From: JADLHS01 sp964594985
GTDB taxonomy: Bacteria; Verrucomicrobiota; Verrucomicrobiia; Limisphaerales; JADLHS01
Direction: 5' to 3'
DNA: 64,000 nt
Assembly (NCBI GenBank): GCA_964594985.1
Contig: CAZQNQ010000005.1
Location: 1 to 64,000, forward strand
Within the stretch, counting starts at the first letter, position 1. Each line of letters opens with the position of its first letter. The notes under the pieces are model-generated. The model searched no databases and was not told the DNA's origin. It saw only the letters and a program-made list of their open reading frames with translations. Positions 1 to 7,604 of this stretch are shown here, in pieces. The translations under genes and the position numbers were made by a program.

Positions 1-49
1 CCAAGCCTGCCACACCTCAGACAATACGGCTATAGTTTTATTTAATATG

Positions 50-116
50 CTCTAAACAGGAGGAAACGGAGCGAACAGAGAAGAACTCCGTTTCCTCCGT
101 TCGCTCCTGTTCAAAA
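50..116. repeat. Imperfect palindromic repeat (AACAGGAGGAAACGGAG family)
   Basis: The element begins aacaggaggaaacggagcg and ends with the near-inverse cgttcgctcctgtt. Relatives lie at 25246-25336 and, in pieces, around 18959-19135. It sits just past the 3' end of the serine acetyltransferase gene, so it may also act as a terminator, but it is better described as an interspersed repeat. Bases 1-49 hold nothing I can recognise. Confidence 0.6.
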
Positions 117-131
117 AATTTGGAAGCCTTC

Positions 132-1166
132 TTAAATCTGGAAGTCCACCGCCACTTTCTGTTCCGGGGAAGTTTTCTTGTCGTCCTTGCTCAACACGCG
201 CATGTCGAGCCCGTCGTAGATGACGAGCGAGTTGGGCGCAACGCTGTCCATGATGAACACGTTGCCGCCGATGGTGCTGCCCGCACCGATGACCGTTTCG
301 CCACCCAGAATCGTCGCCCCGGGATAAATCGTGACGCGATCCTCGATGGTCGGATGCCGCCGCTTGCCGCGCAATTGCTGGCCACCCGACGTGCTCCGTG
401 CGCCGAGTGTGACGCCGTGATACATCTTCACGTAATTGCCGATGACGGCGGTCTCGCCCACCACCGTGCCCGTCCCGTGATCAATGAAGAAGTGCGTGCC
501 GATGGTCGCGCCCGGATGCAAATCCATGCCGGTGCGGGAATGCGCCCATTCACTCATGATGCGCGGGATGAGCGGGACGTGCTTCAAGTAAAGTTGATGC
601 GCGAGCCGCTGCACCGAAATGGCTTCGATGAACGGGTACGCAACGATAATCTCCTCTTTGCTCAACGCGGCGGGATCGCCGTTGAACGCGGCTTCGGTGT
701 CGGTCTGGAGCAACTCGCGGAGGGACGGCAGGCAGCCGAGAAATTCCAGCGTGATGTTGTGCGCCGCGGCAGCAATGTCTTTTTTGTCGAGATCGGCGGG
801 GGGATTGTATTCGAGACTTTTGCGGATTTCGTCCTCGAGATTGCCGAGCACCGAATCAAGCAACGCGGCAGTCTCCACCTTGATCTCGGATGAGTGCACC
901 AGTTTTTCGTCGAAGAAGCCGGGGAATAAAAGGCGCAACAGATCGCACGTGATGGAGGTAACGGCCTGCTTGGATGGCAGATTTTTCCCGTCGAGATGGT
1001 TGATGCCGCCGAGCTGGGCATAGGAGGCGATCAACTCGTTCGTCAGTTTTGTGACCGGATCGTTCACGCGGAGAGTATTGGGCAGGACATCGGGCAAGGC
1101 AAGTTTGGGGCGACCTGGACGCTGCGAGTTGTTTCTATTCGCCTTTTGCCAAGCGACGGACGGCAT
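132..1166 (-). CDS. cysE: Serine O-acetyltransferase (EpsC/CysE-like)
   Basis: Transfers an acetyl group from acetyl-CoA to L-serine to give O-acetylserine, the precursor for cysteine synthesis in the cytoplasm. The roughly 190-residue N-terminal part is helical. The C-terminal part is a left-handed beta helix of hexapeptide repeats carrying the family motifs DLHPGATIGTHFFIDHGTG and VVGETAVIGNYVKMYHGVT, with catalytic Asp/His in the DHGTG segment. At 344 residues it has the longer EpsC architecture rather than the ~270 of E. coli CysE. It starts at ATG, only 14 bp from the divergent start of the next gene. The family assignment is firm; the physiological role is inferred from homology. Confidence 0.9.
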   Translation of the reverse strand: MPSVAWQKANRNNSQRPGRPKLALPDVLPNTLRVNDPVTKLTNELIASYAQLGGINHLDGKNLPSKQAVTSITCDLLRLLFPGFFDEKLVHSSEIKVETAALLDSVLGNLEDEIRKSLEYNPPADLDKKDIAAAAHNITLEFLGCLPSLRELLQTDTEAAFNGDPAALSKEEIIVAYPFIEAISVQRLAHQLYLKHVPLIPRIMSEWAHSRTGMDLHPGATIGTHFFIDHGTGTVVGETAVIGNYVKMYHGVTLGARSTSGGQQLRGKRRHPTIEDRVTIYPGATILGGETVIGAGSTIGGNVFIMDSVAPNSLVIYDGLDMRVLSKDDKKTSPEQKVAVDFQI

Positions 1167-1180
1167 GCTAAATCAATGTT

Positions 1181-2032
1181 GTGAATCTGGCGAGGAGAGC
1201 AATCCAGCGGCGCTGTGGATGGACCGGCTTGTTCCGCGGCAGTGCGGGCTTCACCTTGATCGAACTTCTGGTCGTCATCGCCATCATCGCCATCCTGGCG
1301 GCTCTGTTGTTACCCTCGCTCAGCAAAGCCAAGGCCAAAGCCCATCAGGCACAATGTCTCGGCAATCTCCGCCAGCTTGGCATCACGTATCAACTTTATG
1401 CTGGTGACAATGCCGATCAATTGGCGCAAAACGGAGAAGGTAATGCTGCCAGCGGCATCAAACTTTGGGTGCTTGGCGCGGAACATATTCAGCCGAGTTA
1501 TTTCACCAACCCGGATTACTTGCTCGATCCAAAATATGCGTTATTTGCCGACTATCTGAAAACCCCCGGTGTTTACAAATGCCCCAGCGACCGGCAGGAC
1601 CCAGCGTGGTTGGGAGTTACGCATATGAAGTTGCGGAGCTATTCATTGAACGGTTTTTTTAATTGGCATAATGGCGCCGTTTCTGCGAGCCGCGTCACCT
1701 TTCGCAAATTTTCTGACGTGGCCCGCTACGATCCCAGCCGATATTTCACGTTTGTAGATGGCGCGCCTTTGAATTTGTGCCAACCTGCATTTATTCTCTA
1801 TGGGGGCGGCTGGGCCTATCATCGCCCCACTGCTGAGCATAATAATTCTGGGGGATTCACTTTCGCCGACGGCCATGTGGAAACCAAACGGTGGTTGGAC
1901 AAGGAAACAATCCGCGCCGCTAAAGATGGTGGAGTGGGCGGTGACGGCGCACATTTCACTTTTTTGGCGGCGAACAATGTGGACCTGCTCTGGTTGCAGG
2001 AACATATCAGCCCGCTTGTGCCCGCGCCCTGA
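1181..2032 (+). CDS. Type II secretion-like pseudopilin with H-X9-DG-type C-terminus
   Basis: Membrane-anchored pseudopilin. After a basic leader of about 22 residues comes the prepilin peptidase site and hydrophobic helix GFTLIELLVVIAIIAILAAL, followed by a lysine-rich stretch (SKAKAKAHQAQC). The C-terminal region has FTFADGHVETKRW, the FADGHV signature typical of the pseudopilins abundant in Planctomycetes and Verrucomicrobia. The GTG at 1181 is the only reasonable start before the leader. A second member of the family lies at 41872-42729. The specific role of these dispersed single pseudopilins is unknown. Confidence 0.85.
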   Translation: MNLARRAIQRRCGWTGLFRGSAGFTLIELLVVIAIIAILAALLLPSLSKAKAKAHQAQCLGNLRQLGITYQLYAGDNADQLAQNGEGNAASGIKLWVLGAEHIQPSYFTNPDYLLDPKYALFADYLKTPGVYKCPSDRQDPAWLGVTHMKLRSYSLNGFFNWHNGAVSASRVTFRKFSDVARYDPSRYFTFVDGAPLNLCQPAFILYGGGWAYHRPTAEHNNSGGFTFADGHVETKRWLDKETIRAAKDGGVGGDGAHFTFLAANNVDLLWLQEHISPLVPAP

Positions 2033-2058
2033 ACAGCTCGATCAATCTGTTTTAGTTC

Positions 2059-2856
2059 ATGAAACGCAACCCATTGCCTGTCGCCCTCACCATCGCCGGC
2101 TCAGACAGTGGTGGCGGCGCGGGTGTCCAGGCCGACCTGAAGACGTTCACCGCGCTCGGCTGTCATGGCACGACAGCCATCACGTGCATCACGGCGCAGA
2201 ATCCCAAGGCGGTCACCGGCATCCAACCGATTCGCGCCGACATCGTGCGCAAACAAATCGAGGCCGTCTGCGCCGAACTCCCGCCGCGCGCAGTCAAGAC
2301 CGGTATGTTGTTCTCCTCGGACATCATCAACACGGTGGCCGATTTTTTCGCGAAAGGAAAACGTCCGCCGCTGGTGGTTGATCCCGTCATGGTGGCGACC
2401 AGCGGTGCGGTATTGCTCAAGCCATCCGCCATCCACGCCCTGAAAAATCGCCTGCTCCCGCTGGCTACCCTCGTCACCCCCAATCTCGACGAGGCGCAAT
2501 TGCTCCTCGGAAGAAAATTGCGGACGCTCGAAGACCTGCTTGCTGCGGCGGAAGCATTGCACACGCAGTTTGGCTGTGCCGCCTTGGTCAAAGGCGGGCA
2601 CTTGAAACTCGGCCATGAGGCCGTGGACGTGTTGTTTGACGGCAGACGTTTTACCGTCTTGAAAGCACGCCGGGTTCAAGGCGTTTCCACTCATGGCACC
2701 GGCTGCACCTATTCCTCTGCCATCGCCGCGCATCTGGCGCACGGCAAAAAACTCCCTCAAGCAGTCGCGGCGGCCAAGGGCTTCATCACCCGGGCCATTG
2801 CCCATAGTTACCTGGCCGGAAAACATGCCGTTCTCAATCAGCCGGATGCCGTTTGA
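2059..2856 (+). CDS. thiD: Hydroxymethylpyrimidine/phosphomethylpyrimidine kinase
   Basis: Phosphorylates HMP and HMP-phosphate to the pyrophosphate used in thiamine synthesis. The ribokinase-like fold shows the N-terminal substrate motif ALTIAGSDSGGGAGVQADLK, the VDPVMVATSG motif near residue 113, and the C-terminal anion-hole/catalytic motif STHGTGCTYSSAIAAHL. The length of 265 aa is standard. No TPP riboswitch is visible in the 26 bp upstream. No other thiamine gene lies nearby, so it looks like a stand-alone salvage or biosynthetic gene. Confidence 0.93.
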   Translation: MKRNPLPVALTIAGSDSGGGAGVQADLKTFTALGCHGTTAITCITAQNPKAVTGIQPIRADIVRKQIEAVCAELPPRAVKTGMLFSSDIINTVADFFAKGKRPPLVVDPVMVATSGAVLLKPSAIHALKNRLLPLATLVTPNLDEAQLLLGRKLRTLEDLLAAAEALHTQFGCAALVKGGHLKLGHEAVDVLFDGRRFTVLKARRVQGVSTHGTGCTYSSAIAAHLAHGKKLPQAVAAAKGFITRAIAHSYLAGKHAVLNQPDAV

Positions 2857-2914
2857 GAATTTGTTTGAATGCCAGACCTAGTTTAGACTCCAATCATTGG
2901 AACAAAGGACAAAT

Positions 2915-3199
2915 ATGAAAAACATCATCGCCCTCGCCCTGCTTGCCGCCGGCTTGATCGCCGGACCAACTCTCGCTGCCGCCGAGGACCAGAAAGCTGC
3001 CGTCAAACCCTACCCGCTCGACACCTGCCTCGTGTCCGACGAGAAGCTCGGCGCGGACGCAAGCATGAAGACCTTTGTGTTCACGCACGAAGGCCAGGAG
3101 ATCAAACTCTGCTGCAAGTCCTGTCAGAAAGATTTCAAAAAAGACCCGACCAAGTATCTCAAGAAGCTTGAAAGCGCGGGCCAGGCTGGCAAGAAATGA
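2915..3199 (+). CDS. Secreted YHS-like metal-binding protein
   Basis: A 94-residue exported protein. The start is the ATG at 2915, preceded by aaagga, which directly gives the signal peptide MKNIIALALLAAGLIAGPTLA. The mature part has a single Cys in PLDTCLVSDEKLG and a CxxC pair in KLCCKSCQKDF followed by DPTKYLKKL, the arrangement of small YHS/TRASH-type heavy-metal domains. It is the first gene of the efflux cluster that runs to CusA, so a periplasmic copper or silver chaperone role is likely (inference). Confidence 0.75.
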   Translation: MKNIIALALLAAGLIAGPTLAAAEDQKAAVKPYPLDTCLVSDEKLGADASMKTFVFTHEGQEIKLCCKSCQKDFKKDPTKYLKKLESAGQAGKK

Positions 3200-3256
3200 C
3201 GCACGAATCGCAATCATCGGTTTGCGGTTCAGCGATAAGCGTCCTAAATTAAAACC

Positions 3257-3604
3257 ATGAAACGGGCCGCCGCCTTCCTCCTCAGCCTGACAGTGATCTG
3301 GCTTCAAATGCTGGCGTCTGCCCAAACGCTTTCCCCCGGAACCGCGAAACCGGAATGCGGTTGCTGCACTCAAAAAGCGGTTTGCCGGTGCTGTTGTGTC
3401 GCACCGGTCACGCCGGATGCCAAGCCGCTTCCGGCCACTCCCGTCGTCACCGGCACCACCCTTGATTTAACCGCCATTGTTCCGAGGCTGCTGGCGTGGA
3501 CGCTGCCCGCGACTGCGCCGGCGATTGTCTCTTCCGCTGAAAGCTCTTCTCATTCGTTGTCCGCCGTCCCGCTGTTCCAGCGGAACTGCGCCCTGCTGAT
3601 CTGA
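3257..3604 (+). CDS. Secreted cysteine-rich small protein of the metal efflux cluster
   Basis: 115 residues with an N-terminal signal peptide (MKRAAAFLLSLTVIWLQML then ASAQ) followed by a dense cysteine cluster ECGCCTQKAVCRCCC, then a Pro/Thr/Ala-rich stretch and a second hydrophobic segment. I do not recognise a named family. The cysteine cluster and its place between a YHS-like protein and a TolC-like channel suggest periplasmic metal binding. A second unrelated Cys-Cys peptide is encoded at 5300-5581 in the same cluster. Confidence 0.6.
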   Translation: MKRAAAFLLSLTVIWLQMLASAQTLSPGTAKPECGCCTQKAVCRCCCVAPVTPDAKPLPATPVVTGTTLDLTAIVPRLLAWTLPATAPAIVSSAESSSHSLSAVPLFQRNCALLI

Positions 3605-3692
3605 GTCTTCCCGTCTGAACGCCCGCAGTGTGTACCGCGCCGGTGCATTGCGTCCTCCCTTGTCGTTCGGCGCGGGAAGAAATCTTATCAGC

Positions 3693-5192
3693 ATGAAAAC
3701 AAAACTATTTTGCGGTCTCATCTTATTCGTGGCGTTGAAGGCCATGCTCGGAGCGCCGGTCTCCGACCCGGCGCGAACCGCGACCCCACCCGACACCTCT
3801 CCATCAGAACCCGGAGCAGGGATGCTCCGTGAACCCGCCGACAAGGATGCCAGCGCTACGCAGGTAGCGCAGGCATCTCTGCCTGCGGGTTCTGGCGGCA
3901 TCTTGCCGCCAGTTTCGGAGCCAGCACCACCACGAGCCGATTTGGAAACCGGCGCTCCGCCACTCCAAATCACGCCCGAGCTGGTGAATCAATTCGCCGA
4001 GGAGATGGCGACGAACCACCCGGCCCTGCGCGCCGCCAGCGCCCGCACCAACGCCGCCGCGGCCAACGTCAATTCCGTCCGCACCTGGGACGACCCCATG
4101 GCGAAGGTCGGCGGCATGGCCGCCAATGAAATGATGCGCATGGATGACGGCGATCTGATTTACGGGCTGGAACAAAAACTCCCGCTCTTCGGTAAACCCG
4201 GCGCGATGCGCAAGATGGCCGCCGCCGAACTTGCGGTCGAAGCCGCCACCGCCAGCATGAAATTTCAGACGTTGCGCAGTGAAATGGCCAAAGCGCTCTT
4301 CCGCGCCGCGCTGGCTGACGAAGCCATCACCATCGCCGAACAGGACCTCGCGTGGCTCGACGTCAACGCCAAGGTGGTTGAGGAAAGCTACCGCGCGGGC
4401 CGGGCGCGGCTCATGGATGTATTAACGCTGCAAAACGAGCAGAGCAAACGCGTCGCACAACTCAAGACCGACCGTGAAAATCGTGCCCAAGCCCTCCGCG
4501 TCGTGAACCGCTTCTTGAACCGCGATCTGGATGTCACGTGGCCGACGCTGCAATTGCCCCCGCTGGCCGGTGCGATCGAATTCAATCCCAAGCTGCTCAG
4601 TTACGCCCTGGCGCAGGCACCGGAACTGAAAACGATGCGCGAAGAAATCAAGGTGGCCGAGGCCGCCGCGAACGTCGCGCGCAAGGAACGCTGGCCCGAG
4701 GTCACCATTGGTTTTGAAAACAAGACCTACGCCCGCGACAGTGATGTGCGTTCCACTGAGTATATGCTCGGCTTCAGCATTCCGCTCGGGAACAGCGGCA
4801 AATATCGCGCCGCCATCCGGCGCGAGGAGGAAAAGCAGCGCGCCGCCGAGTTCGAAGCCCAGAACGCCGCGCAGGCCGTGCGCACGGAAGTCCACGCGCT
4901 TGTCGTGAAAATTTCCGCCGCGCGCCGGGAGGCGTTGCTCTATCGCGACCAGATCATCCCCCGCAGCGAACAGGCGCTCGCGAGCGCGAAGGCGATGTTT
5001 GAATCCGGCGGCGCGTTGCGCGACGTGCTGGACGCGCGCCGCATGTGGCTCGAAGGAAAATTGATGTATGCCCGCGCCGTGGCGGAACAATACGAGATGC
5101 TTTCCGAACTCGTCCTGTGTTGCGGCCTCGGCGATCTCGAAGCGTTGCAAATGATCGGCGTCGCCCCGGAAACCGAAACTGAAACCAAGTAA
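3693..5192 (+). CDS. TolC/CusC-like outer membrane efflux protein with repeat-derived linker
   Basis: Outer membrane channel of the RND efflux complex. The start at 3693 (after gggaagaaa) gives a signal peptide ending near MLGAP. Residues ~100-500 show the duplicated TolC helical repeats (NHPALRAASARTNAAAANVN; EVTIGFENKTYARDSDVRS). Residues ~39-88 are a Pro/Ala-rich linker encoded by an interspersed palindromic repeat (3808-3957) that matches the intergenic copy at 50208-50371 in reverse orientation. The gene is followed within a few bases by the next ORF, and then by CusB- and CusA-like genes, which supports one operon for heavy-metal export. Confidence 0.85.
   Translation: MKTKLFCGLILFVALKAMLGAPVSDPARTATPPDTSPSEPGAGMLREPADKDASATQVAQASLPAGSGGILPPVSEPAPPRADLETGAPPLQITPELVNQFAEEMATNHPALRAASARTNAAAANVNSVRTWDDPMAKVGGMAANEMMRMDDGDLIYGLEQKLPLFGKPGAMRKMAAAELAVEAATASMKFQTLRSEMAKALFRAALADEAITIAEQDLAWLDVNAKVVEESYRAGRARLMDVLTLQNEQSKRVAQLKTDRENRAQALRVVNRFLNRDLDVTWPTLQLPPLAGAIEFNPKLLSYALAQAPELKTMREEIKVAEAAANVARKERWPEVTIGFENKTYARDSDVRSTEYMLGFSIPLGNSGKYRAAIRREEEKQRAAEFEAQNAAQAVRTEVHALVVKISAARREALLYRDQIIPRSEQALASAKAMFESGGALRDVLDARRMWLEGKLMYARAVAEQYEMLSELVLCCGLGDLEALQMIGVAPETETETK
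3808..3957 (+). repeat. Interspersed palindromic repeat inside the TolC-like gene
   Basis: The segment runs from acccggagcagggatgctc through gcctgcgggttctggcggca to gatttggaaaccggcgctcc. The reverse complement of 50208-50371 has the same order of short matches: cccggagcaaggatgctccg, then a gcgctacg block, then gcgggttcgggcggcatcc. Here the copy is open in frame and adds about 50 residues between the signal peptide and the channel domain. Confidence 0.8.
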
Positions 5193-5205
5193 CCATGAAC
5201 CGAAA

Positions 5206-5277
5206 ACTTGTAGGCGACGAGGTGACGAGTCGCAGTATTGCCGGGGGGGACGACTCCTTACGTCGTCGCCTACAAGT
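5206..5277. repeat. Palindromic repeat at the 5' end of a small cluster gene
   Basis: A perfect 15-bp inverted repeat, acttgtaggcgacga (5206-5220) and its complement (5263-5277), encloses a further imperfect hairpin. It lies between the TolC-like stop codon and the probable start of the next gene at 5300. It also keeps an open frame from an ATG at 5195, so it could be translated as a 35-residue N-terminal extension. Confidence 0.8.
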
Positions 5278-5299
5278 TGAACTTGAACCGCTGGAACCT

Positions 5300-5581
5300 A
5301 TGAAATTCATCGCTCGTCATCTCAACCTGATCGGACTCCTGATGCTCGCCGCGTTTGGCGCGGCGGCGGCCGGACTTTATTTTCAAACACCCAAATACGC
5401 GCTTTCAGAAAAGGTCAAAGCTTCTGCGCCTATCACGACTACAGTGCCGAGCGCGAAACACGAGGGCGGTTGCTGTGGGGAGAAGCCGGTTGTGGCCGAG
5501 CCGCAATCGGCGACCTGCCCGCATCTGGCTGCCCAAGCCGCAAAGGAATCTTCCTGTTGCCCGCAACCCACGAATCCTTGA
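5300..5581 (+). CDS. Membrane-anchored Cys-Cys small protein of the metal efflux cluster
   Basis: 93 residues from the ATG at 5300. The N-terminus KFIARHLNLIGLLMLAAFGA is a signal anchor, followed by a short periplasmic tail with GGCCGEKP, TCPH and SSCCPQP metal-binding-like cysteines. An earlier in-frame ATG at 5195 would add residues encoded by the palindromic repeat at 5206-5277. I prefer 5300 because it puts the hydrophobic segment at the N-terminus. No named family is recognised. The position between TolC-like and CusB-like genes suggests a copper/silver sequestering role (inference). Confidence 0.6.
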   Translation: MKFIARHLNLIGLLMLAAFGAAAAGLYFQTPKYALSEKVKASAPITTTVPSAKHEGGCCGEKPVVAEPQSATCPHLAAQAAKESSCCPQPTNP

Positions 5582-5587
5582 TCCGCC

Positions 5588-7294
5588 ATGAATACAGAAA
5601 AAGTTTTCCAGCCTGTCGCTAAATGGGTCACATGTGTTCCGTTGGTCGTATTGCTTGCTCTGGGCGGTTGCGGCAAACCAGAGAGCGCCAAATCCGAGCG
5701 CAAGGTGCTTTACTACCAAAGCGCCATGCACCCGTGGATCAAGTCCGACAAGCCCGGACGTTGCACGATCTGCGGCATGGAACTCACGCCGGTTTACGAA
5801 GGCGAAGCCGGCCTCGACGCGGGCGGCGACATGATTTCGCTCTCAGCATCATCTATTCGTGTTCTGAACGTGCAGACCGCGGAAGTCAAAACGCAGGCGC
5901 TCACCAAGACGCTGACGGTCGCGGGCACCATCGAGCAAAACGACACGCAGCGACGGGTGCTGTCGGCCTACATCGGCGGACGGATTGATAAACTGAACGT
6001 CGGATTTGTGGGCGCGGAGGTGAAGGCGGGCGAGCCGCTCGCGGAAATCTACAGCCCGATGTTGCTGCAGGCGGAACGCGAGTATCGCGCCATGGCAACC
6101 TCGACAAACGCCGAGTTGCGCGGAGCGGTTACTTCACGGTTGCGCCAGATGGGCCTCACGCCGGAGCAGATCGCGGCGCTGCCGAGCAAGCCGGCGGACG
6201 CGTTGACGTCGGAAATCCTCGCGCCGATCAGCGGCACGGTGACCGATAAAAAAATCTACGCCGGTCAATACGTGCAGGAAGGTGAGAAACTATTCGAGAT
6301 CGCGGACTTCGCGACGATGTGGTTTCAATTCCGCGCTTACGAGCAGGATTTGCCGTGGATTTGCGTGGGGCAAAAGGTGGACGTGAGCACGCCGTCGCTG
6401 CCGGGCAAAACCGTCACCGGCGTGATCAAGTTCATTGATCCAAACCTCGACGAGGCGACACGGGCGGCGAAAGTTCGCGTTGAACTGGAAAACCCGCCGG
6501 TGAACGGACGGCGCTTGTTTTCGCATCGTATTTACGCCGATGGCGTCGTGCATCTGGATGTGCCGGAAGTGCTCGCCACCCCGCGCAGCGCAATCATTCA
6601 GACCGGGCCGGAGGCGGTAGCGTTTGTGGATCAAGGCGGTGGGGGTTATTCGCGGCGCGTGTTGCAATTGGGGCGGCGCGGCGATGCGTTGATGGAAATT
6701 CTTGGCGGCGTCAGTGCGGGGGAAAAAGTCGTCGTGAACGGCAACCTGTTGATGGATGGACAAGCGGAGATGAATCGTTCGTTCGCCTCGCACGCGCCAT
6801 CGGGCGAAGCGACGAATCAGGCGGTTGCATATCCACCGCTCACCAGCACTCAACGCGACGTCACCAAAGATTATCTCGCGCTGATGGACGCGCTGACCGC
6901 ATCGCTTGCGGCGGATAATTTGAAGGTGTTTGAAGCGCAGTCCGCGAAGTTGCACGCGGCCACGGCCGCGTTGCTGGCCGCCTTCGATGGGACGAATGCC
7001 TGGCAGGCGTTAATCAAACCGGTCGAGCAGTCCGGTCATCTGCACGGCGCAGCCAGTCTCATGGAGGCGCGCAAACAATTCCATCCGTTGAGCGAGGCGG
7101 TCGTGGCGTTGGCGCAAGCGTTGCGTCGGGCCGACCGCGGATTCGCCGCTGTGAAAATCTTCCGCTGCCCGATGACGAAGAACGCTTTTCCCGGCGCGCC
7201 GAATCGCGCGGACTGGATTCAGTTGAAGGCGGAAGTGCGCAATCCTTACTACGGCGCGGAGATGCTGGATTGCGGGTCGGAGGTGAAGCCGTGA
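5588..7294 (+). CDS. cusB: CusB-like RND periplasmic adaptor with heavy-metal-binding and DUF3347-like domains
   Basis: Membrane fusion protein linking the RND pump to the outer membrane channel. In order: lipoprotein-type leader with LALGGC near residue 27; heavy-metal-binding domain at ~41-72 with AMHPWI and CTICGMELTPVYEG; adaptor core with barrel-sandwich hybrid halves (IGGRIDKLNVGFVGAEVKAG; APISGTVTDKKIYAGQYVQEG); and a C-terminal DUF3347-like helical region from ~420 (YLALMDALTASLAADN) ending in a YHS-like KIFRCPMTKNAFPG segment. The multiple metal sites match copper/silver CusB proteins. The stop is followed by a 310-bp repeat and then cusA. Confidence 0.88.
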   Translation: MNTEKVFQPVAKWVTCVPLVVLLALGGCGKPESAKSERKVLYYQSAMHPWIKSDKPGRCTICGMELTPVYEGEAGLDAGGDMISLSASSIRVLNVQTAEVKTQALTKTLTVAGTIEQNDTQRRVLSAYIGGRIDKLNVGFVGAEVKAGEPLAEIYSPMLLQAEREYRAMATSTNAELRGAVTSRLRQMGLTPEQIAALPSKPADALTSEILAPISGTVTDKKIYAGQYVQEGEKLFEIADFATMWFQFRAYEQDLPWICVGQKVDVSTPSLPGKTVTGVIKFIDPNLDEATRAAKVRVELENPPVNGRRLFSHRIYADGVVHLDVPEVLATPRSAIIQTGPEAVAFVDQGGGGYSRRVLQLGRRGDALMEILGGVSAGEKVVVNGNLLMDGQAEMNRSFASHAPSGEATNQAVAYPPLTSTQRDVTKDYLALMDALTASLAADNLKVFEAQSAKLHAATAALLAAFDGTNAWQALIKPVEQSGHLHGAASLMEARKQFHPLSEAVVALAQALRRADRGFAAVKIFRCPMTKNAFPGAPNRADWIQLKAEVRNPYYGAEMLDCGSEVKP

Positions 7295-7604
7295 AAACTT
7301 CAAGCGCCAACATCCAAGCTCCAGAGAATCTTCAAACCCCAAACGCCAATCAAGTTTGTTGGAACGCTCGCCCTCACCCCGGCCCTCTCCCCTGGGGAGA
7401 GGGAGAAACGTTCGCCGCCTTCTGGAAAAACGAGAGTCGGGATTTGCTCGAAGTGCCGCCGGGTAAACGGGACGCAGCGCTTGCCGCTCCCTCTCCTGGG
7501 GGAGAGGGCCGGGGTGAGGGCGGGCGTTGCTCATTCTGGTCTGTTTTGCTTTTTGGTGTCTGGTGCTTCTCGGGAATTTGGTCCTTGGAATTTGGAGCTT
7601 CGTT
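7295..7604. repeat. Long nested palindromic repeat between cusB and cusA
   Basis: The outer arms are imperfect inverted copies of acttcaagcgccaacatcca and tttggagcttcgtt. Inside are two opposed copies of the CCTCACCCCGGCCCTCTCC element with its GGGAGAGGG partner. There is no gene of its own here. Long frames crossing it are repeat-derived. It separates two genes that should be cotranscribed. Confidence 0.8.

Noticed and set aside
2033..2058. A TPP riboswitch before thiD
   Set aside because: Only 26 bp separate the stop codon and thiD, too little for the aptamer, and no conserved block is seen upstream.
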